From positions 8,614 to 18,075 of the forward strand of contig QHRS01000041.1 of the NCBI GenBank assembly GCA_003221435.1: a DNA stretch of 9,462 bases, written 5' to 3'. The notes below the pieces were generated by a model, which was given only the letters and a program-made list of their open reading frames with translations, ran no database searches and was not told the DNA's origin. The position numbers were made by a program, and so were the translations under genes. How positions within the stretch are numbered: the stretch's first letter is position 1; every line of letters begins with the position of its first letter. The stretch comes from Candidatus Rokuibacteriota bacterium (GTDB lineage: Bacteria; Methylomirabilota; Methylomirabilia; Rokubacteriales; CSP1-6). Positions 6,719 to 9,462 of this stretch are shown in pieces.

Positions 6719-7147
6719 CTAGTGTTCGGGCTCGGCGCCGGTGTGCGTGCCGTCGATCGGGTAGCCTCTGGCGATCCAGCCGGGCAGCCCCTCATCGAGG
6801 ACGCGGTGGTTGCGCCACCCCATTTCGTACAGGATATTGCTGGCCCCACGGGCCAGCGCATGGGGGCAGGTTCAGTAGAAGACGACGAGCCCGGTCTTGG
6901 GGATCTCCGCGGCGCGCTCGGCGACGGCCCGGAGCGGTAGCGACCGCGCGCCCTTGATGTGGGTCCGGACGTACGCCTGCTCGCGCCGCACGTCGATGAT
7001 GTCGGCCTTCGTGCCCGCATCGAGCAGCGCCTTCAGCTGGTCGACGTGGATGAAGTTCACGGGATGGTCGGGCGGCTCGGCGGGGGCGGCCCCGAGGAGA
7101 AGCACACACAGGCCGAGCGCGACACCGACCATCAGCCGCATGCGCAT
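6719..7147 (-). CDS. Putative selenoprotein: exported rhodanese-like sulfurtransferase with in-frame UGA at the active-site Cys
   Basis: Read through one UGA (6874-6872, residue 92), the frame gives 142 residues. Residues 1-23 look like a Sec signal peptide (VALGLCVLLLGAAPA, cleavage near A23), so the protein probably acts in the periplasm. A single rhodanese domain follows: ADIIDVRREQAY (48-59), HIKGARSLPL (63-72), then VVFY-U92-T-C94-PH, where relatives have Y-C-x-C-P with the first Cys carrying the persulfide. After the UGA come ILYEMGWRNHRVLDEGLPGW (105-124) and GYPID, the normal end of the domain. The frame closes with TAG 6721-6719. Without readthrough the product would be 91 residues and lack the catalytic loop. 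ATG 7147 overlaps the tldD stop (TGATG), and the TAG is one base from the tldE ATG, so the whole length is framed by operon neighbours. A hairpin fitting a bacterial SECIS starts 14 nt after the UGA. Alternatives are a Cys-to-stop mutation or a sequencing error. Confidence 0.8.
6839..6857 (-). promoter_or_regulatory. Candidate bacterial SECIS hairpin
   Basis: In the mRNA, GCUGGCCC (6857-6850) pairs perfectly with GGGCCAGC (6846-6839) around a GUG loop (6849-6847). The stem starts 15 nt and the loop 23 nt after the UGA. Bacterial SECIS elements are known as stem-loops directly downstream of the Sec UGA, with a small apical loop carrying a G in its first two positions, recognised by SelB. Stem length, loop content and spacing all fit. 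The element lies within coding sequence, also as expected for bacteria. GC-rich DNA makes stems more likely by chance, but 8 perfect pairs at this exact place is notable. Confidence 0.7.
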
Positions 7148-8712
7148 CACCCGCCGGTGATCCGTGCGCGGGACCGCATCGTGGGGCCGCCGTTGCCGAG
7201 CCTCTTGGTTTGCATCGGTTGCCCCTTGCCGCAGTTGGGGATCGGGTAGAGGCGGAAGTCGGAGCCGACCGCGTCCACGTTCATGAGGTAATCCCGGGTG
7301 TCGGCCTGGATGCCGCCGTCGCGGAACATGCGCCCGAGCTGTCCCTGCCGGATCTCGTACACCTTGCGCGCCGAGATGCGGAAGTTCTCGCGGCTCTCCG
7401 CGATCGACGGGGTCCGGTGGCCGACCAGATAGTAGCCGTGGTCGACCTCCTTGAGGATGTCCGCCGAGCTGCGGGTGCCGGCGTCGAACACCGTGTTCGA
7501 CATGCGGATCAGCGGCACCAGCGAGGCGTCGGTCGCCTTCCAGTGGCCGTTGGGCTCGCCGCCGAAGACCGCCGCGGTCTGCCGGCTGTTCATGAAGCTC
7601 TTGAAGATGCCCTTGTCGATGTGCACGACGCGGCGCGCCGGGGTGCCCTCGTGGTCGTACGTGTAGTGGCCGTAGCCCGGCAGCGATGGATCGGAGTACG
7701 CGGTCACGAGATCGGAGGCGACGCGCTTGCCGACCTGGTGCGCGTCGAGCCCGCGCAGGAGCCACGACCGTCCCGCGTACGCCGTCTCCATCTTCAACGC
7801 GCGGTCCAGCTCCACGGGGTGCCCGATGATCTCGTGAGACACGAGCGTGTTGTAGTGCGGATCGGTGACGACGACGACCTCGTGGTCGAGCGTGGGCAGG
7901 GGAGGCGCCTCGGCGAGCGCCACGCCGTCCCGCGCCATCTCGAGCGAGAACTCGCCGAAGGTCGGGAAGCGCATGAGCGGCTCGTCGATGCCGCGCACCA
8001 GCACCTCCCAGCCCCGCTGGTGGCCGAGCACGTCGTACAGTTCCTGGCTGCTGGCGGCGCCGACCGCGACGAGATAGCACATGCCCTGGGTGAGCGCGAA
8101 CGACTGATCGATGAGCGCGCCCTCCGACGAGGCGAACAGCTCGCGCGAGAGCTGCGTCACGGTCGAAACGGAGCTGTACTTGACGCGGGGATCGGACGCC
8201 GCCACCTGCGTCGCCACGTCGATCGTGTAGCGGACAACCTCGCCGAGATCCATCGACCGGGGATCGATCTCATAGGCCGCCGGAACCGTGTCCTGGCGCA
8301 CGTCGATCGGATGGAGCCGCGTGTCCATGAGCGAGTCGCCCAGCGCGCCGAACTTCTCCCGCGCGTCGGCCCTCATCTCGCCGCTGGCGAGCGCGCGCCG
8401 GTAGGCGTGCTCGATGCCCTCGCGCAGGATCCGCTCGAGGCCCGCGACGTCGGCGGCCCCGAGCGCGCGGCCGAAGTACCCCGACGCGACCATGCGGTCG
8501 CCCGCGAGCACGCGCACGCCGAACGCGAAGCCGTAATCGTCGCCCGCGAACTTGACCGAGCCGTTCTCGGCGGCTGCGGCCTTGCCCTCAGCGATCTCGA
8601 GCCGGACGTCGGCGTACCGGAGGTGCGCGAGCGTCCGCGCGTGGTCGGCGGCGAGCCCGCGCACCATCTCCTTGACGTCGTCGATCAGATCGGTCGTGAT
8701 CCGTTGAGCCAC
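7147..8712 (-). CDS. tldD: TldD-type catalytic subunit of the TldD/TldE metalloprotease
   Basis: This 521-residue TldD family protein carries the zinc-protease motif HEIIGH (H293-E294-x3-H298) within LVSHEIIGHPVELDRAL. It also has a Cys in NCGKGQP (C494), the third metal ligand known from TldD. Other family marks are YTYDHEGTPARRVVHIDKGIFKSF in the middle (DxEGxPxxxxxLI type) and an N-terminal helical region (1-60). It should be the catalytic half of the heterodimer with the tldE product encoded two genes downstream. The GTG start at 8712 has GGAG 10 nt upstream and lies 4 nt after the moeA stop. The stop overlaps the rhodanese ATG. Family roles include peptide degradation, antitoxin turnover and maturation of modified peptides; no precursor peptide gene is seen in this window, so the substrate is unknown. 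Confidence 0.93.
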   Translation of the reverse strand: MAQRITTDLIDDVKEMVRGLAADHARTLAHLRYADVRLEIAEGKAAAAENGSVKFAGDDYGFAFGVRVLAGDRMVASGYFGRALGAADVAGLERILREGIEHAYRRALASGEMRADAREKFGALGDSLMDTRLHPIDVRQDTVPAAYEIDPRSMDLGEVVRYTIDVATQVAASDPRVKYSSVSTVTQLSRELFASSEGALIDQSFALTQGMCYLVAVGAASSQELYDVLGHQRGWEVLVRGIDEPLMRFPTFGEFSLEMARDGVALAEAPPLPTLDHEVVVVTDPHYNTLVSHEIIGHPVELDRALKMETAYAGRSWLLRGLDAHQVGKRVASDLVTAYSDPSLPGYGHYTYDHEGTPARRVVHIDKGIFKSFMNSRQTAAVFGGEPNGHWKATDASLVPLIRMSNTVFDAGTRSSADILKEVDHGYYLVGHRTPSIAESRENFRISARKVYEIRQGQLGRMFRDGGIQADTRDYLMNVDAVGSDFRLYPIPNCGKGQPMQTKRLGNGGPTMRSRARITGG

Positions 8713-8716
8713 GCGA

Positions 8717-9462
8717 TCAGCACTCCGGAAACGGCTCGACCCACACGGTCTCGCCCGCCTGGACGTCGCCGCGGTCTTCCTCGATGACGATGAGGCAGTT
8801 GCCGGCCACCATCGAGCTGACGATGCCCGAGCCCTGCGGCCCGGTGGTGCGCGCCTCCCAGGCGCCGTCGCGGTACGTCACGACGGCGCGCTTGAACTCG
8901 CGGCGGCCGCGCTTCTTCGGCATCGCCTCGGTCGCCCGCGCGTGAAAGCCGCGTGGGAACAGCTCGCGGCGGCCCGAGAGCTTGAAGAGGACCGGCCGCA
9001 CGAAGAGCGCGAACGTCAGCATCGACGCGCGGGGAGATCCGGCCGACCGCGAGCGGGCGGCCCGGCTGCATCGCCACCTGCCAGAAGTCGATCGCGCCGA
9101 TCTGTCCGAGGACATCCTTGACGAGGTCGTAATCGCCGACCGAGACACCGCCCGACGTGATCACGACATCAGTGGTGCGGCTGGCGTCGAGAAGCCGCGC
9201 GGTCAGCTCGGTGCGGTCGTCCGGCGCGATGCCGAGGTCGCTGACCTCGGCGCCGCACTGCTGGACGGCGGCGTGGAGCATGAAGCGATTGGAGTCGTAG
9301 ATCTGGCCCGGCCCGCGCGGGTGTCCGGGTTCCGCCACCTCGTCGCCCGTGGAGAGGATCGCCACGTGCGGCCGGCGCCGCACGAGGATTTGCGGGCAGC
9401 CGAGAGACGCGATCAGTCCGAGCTCCTGGGGCCGCAACACAGCCCCGGCCTCGATCACCACG
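8717..9462 (-). pseudogene. moeA: Molybdopterin molybdenumtransferase MoeA, partial, frame broken near 9023-9036
   Basis: The start lies outside the window. From the edge inward the frame encodes GAVLRPQELGLIASLG, VAILSTGDEVAEPG, SGGVSVGDYD (9155-9126) and FWQVAMQPGRPLAVG, all typical of MoeA, which inserts molybdate into adenylated molybdopterin. After about 9036 the coding frame shifts by +1 and resumes as MLTFALFVRPVLFKLSG, then the C-terminal domain IV (SGIVSSMVAGNCLIVI) to TGA 8719-8717. Relatives have about 15 residues, including GLPGNP, between these points; only 13 nt remain here, so a net deletion of about 32 nt is implied. The lost motif lies in the substrate-binding loop, so the product would be inactive unless this is an assembly error. 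tldD follows after 4 nt. Confidence 0.82.

Noticed and set aside
5155..6957. 600-codon open frame on the plus strand opposite tldE
   Set aside because: It mirrors tldE in the antisense frame typical of GC-rich DNA, is rich in Arg/Asp/Val without recognisable motifs, and tldE on the other strand has clear family sequence.
6872..7147. Rhodanese gene as a simple 91-residue truncated protein
   Set aside because: The truncated form lacks the catalytic loop, yet the frame beyond the UGA keeps full family sequence up to a stop abutting tldE; recoding explains it better.
7210..8787. 525-codon open frame on the plus strand opposite tldD
   Set aside because: Antisense shadow: Arg/His/Val-rich low-information protein, while tldD opposite has HEIIGH and the Cys ligand.
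8685..9022. Continuation of the first moeA frame to a stop at 8685
   Set aside because: Past about 9036 this frame turns into Arg/Ala-rich noise overlapping the tldD start, while the neighbouring frame carries the true MoeA C-terminus ending at 8717.
1..9462. CRISPR arrays, tRNA/rRNA genes, insertion sequences, integrases
   Set aside because: No spaced repeat array, cloverleaf-like or rRNA-like sequence, transposase motif or terminal inverted repeat was seen by eye.

Overview
The window is a GC-rich bacterial segment with tightly packed genes and stop/start overlaps. Nothing in it fixes the taxon. The gene style (split transketolase, TldD/TldE pair, RraA-like protein, ABC-2 exporter) would suit an uncultured soil lineage such as Methylomirabilota/Rokubacteria, but that is a guess.

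Layout. (1) Positions 2-160 hold the C-terminal end of an unrecognised plus-strand gene. It converges on a small PilZ-domain (c-di-GMP receptor type) gene on the minus strand at 192-482. (2) Positions 483-852 are the only real intergenic region. They hold a good sigma70-like promoter pointing at the PilZ gene, a 10-bp leader hairpin and a 13-nt palindrome just ahead of the next operon. (3) On the plus strand, 853-2573 encode an ABC-2 exporter (ATPase plus permease, overlapping by 4 nt). An RraA-like aldolase gene (2598-3213) follows, whose reading frame is broken near 2709. (4) Positions 3214-3311 are a convergent gap with GC-rich hairpins. (5) From 9462 down to 3312 the minus strand is one compact operon: moeA (5' end outside the window, frame broken near 9023-9036), tldD, a small exported rhodanese-like gene, tldE, then the N- and C-terminal halves of a split transketolase. 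Junctions are 4 nt, TGATG, TAGCATG, TGATG and TAATG.

Main discovery. The rhodanese gene (6719-7147, minus) stops at an in-frame UGA that sits exactly where the family has its catalytic Cys (Y-C-x-C-P becomes Y-UGA-T-C-P). Beyond the UGA the same frame continues for 50 codons of clear rhodanese C-terminal sequence and ends at TAG, 1 nt before the tldE ATG. Starting 14 nt after the UGA is a perfect 8-bp hairpin with a GUG loop, which fits a bacterial SECIS element. I read this as a selenocysteine-containing rhodanese between tldD and tldE. Translation of tldE, which has no visible Shine-Dalgarno of its own, may be coupled to UGA readthrough.

Two other genes (RraA-like and moeA) have frame breaks that look like small deletions of conserved motifs. 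They could be true decay or assembly errors and should be checked against reads.
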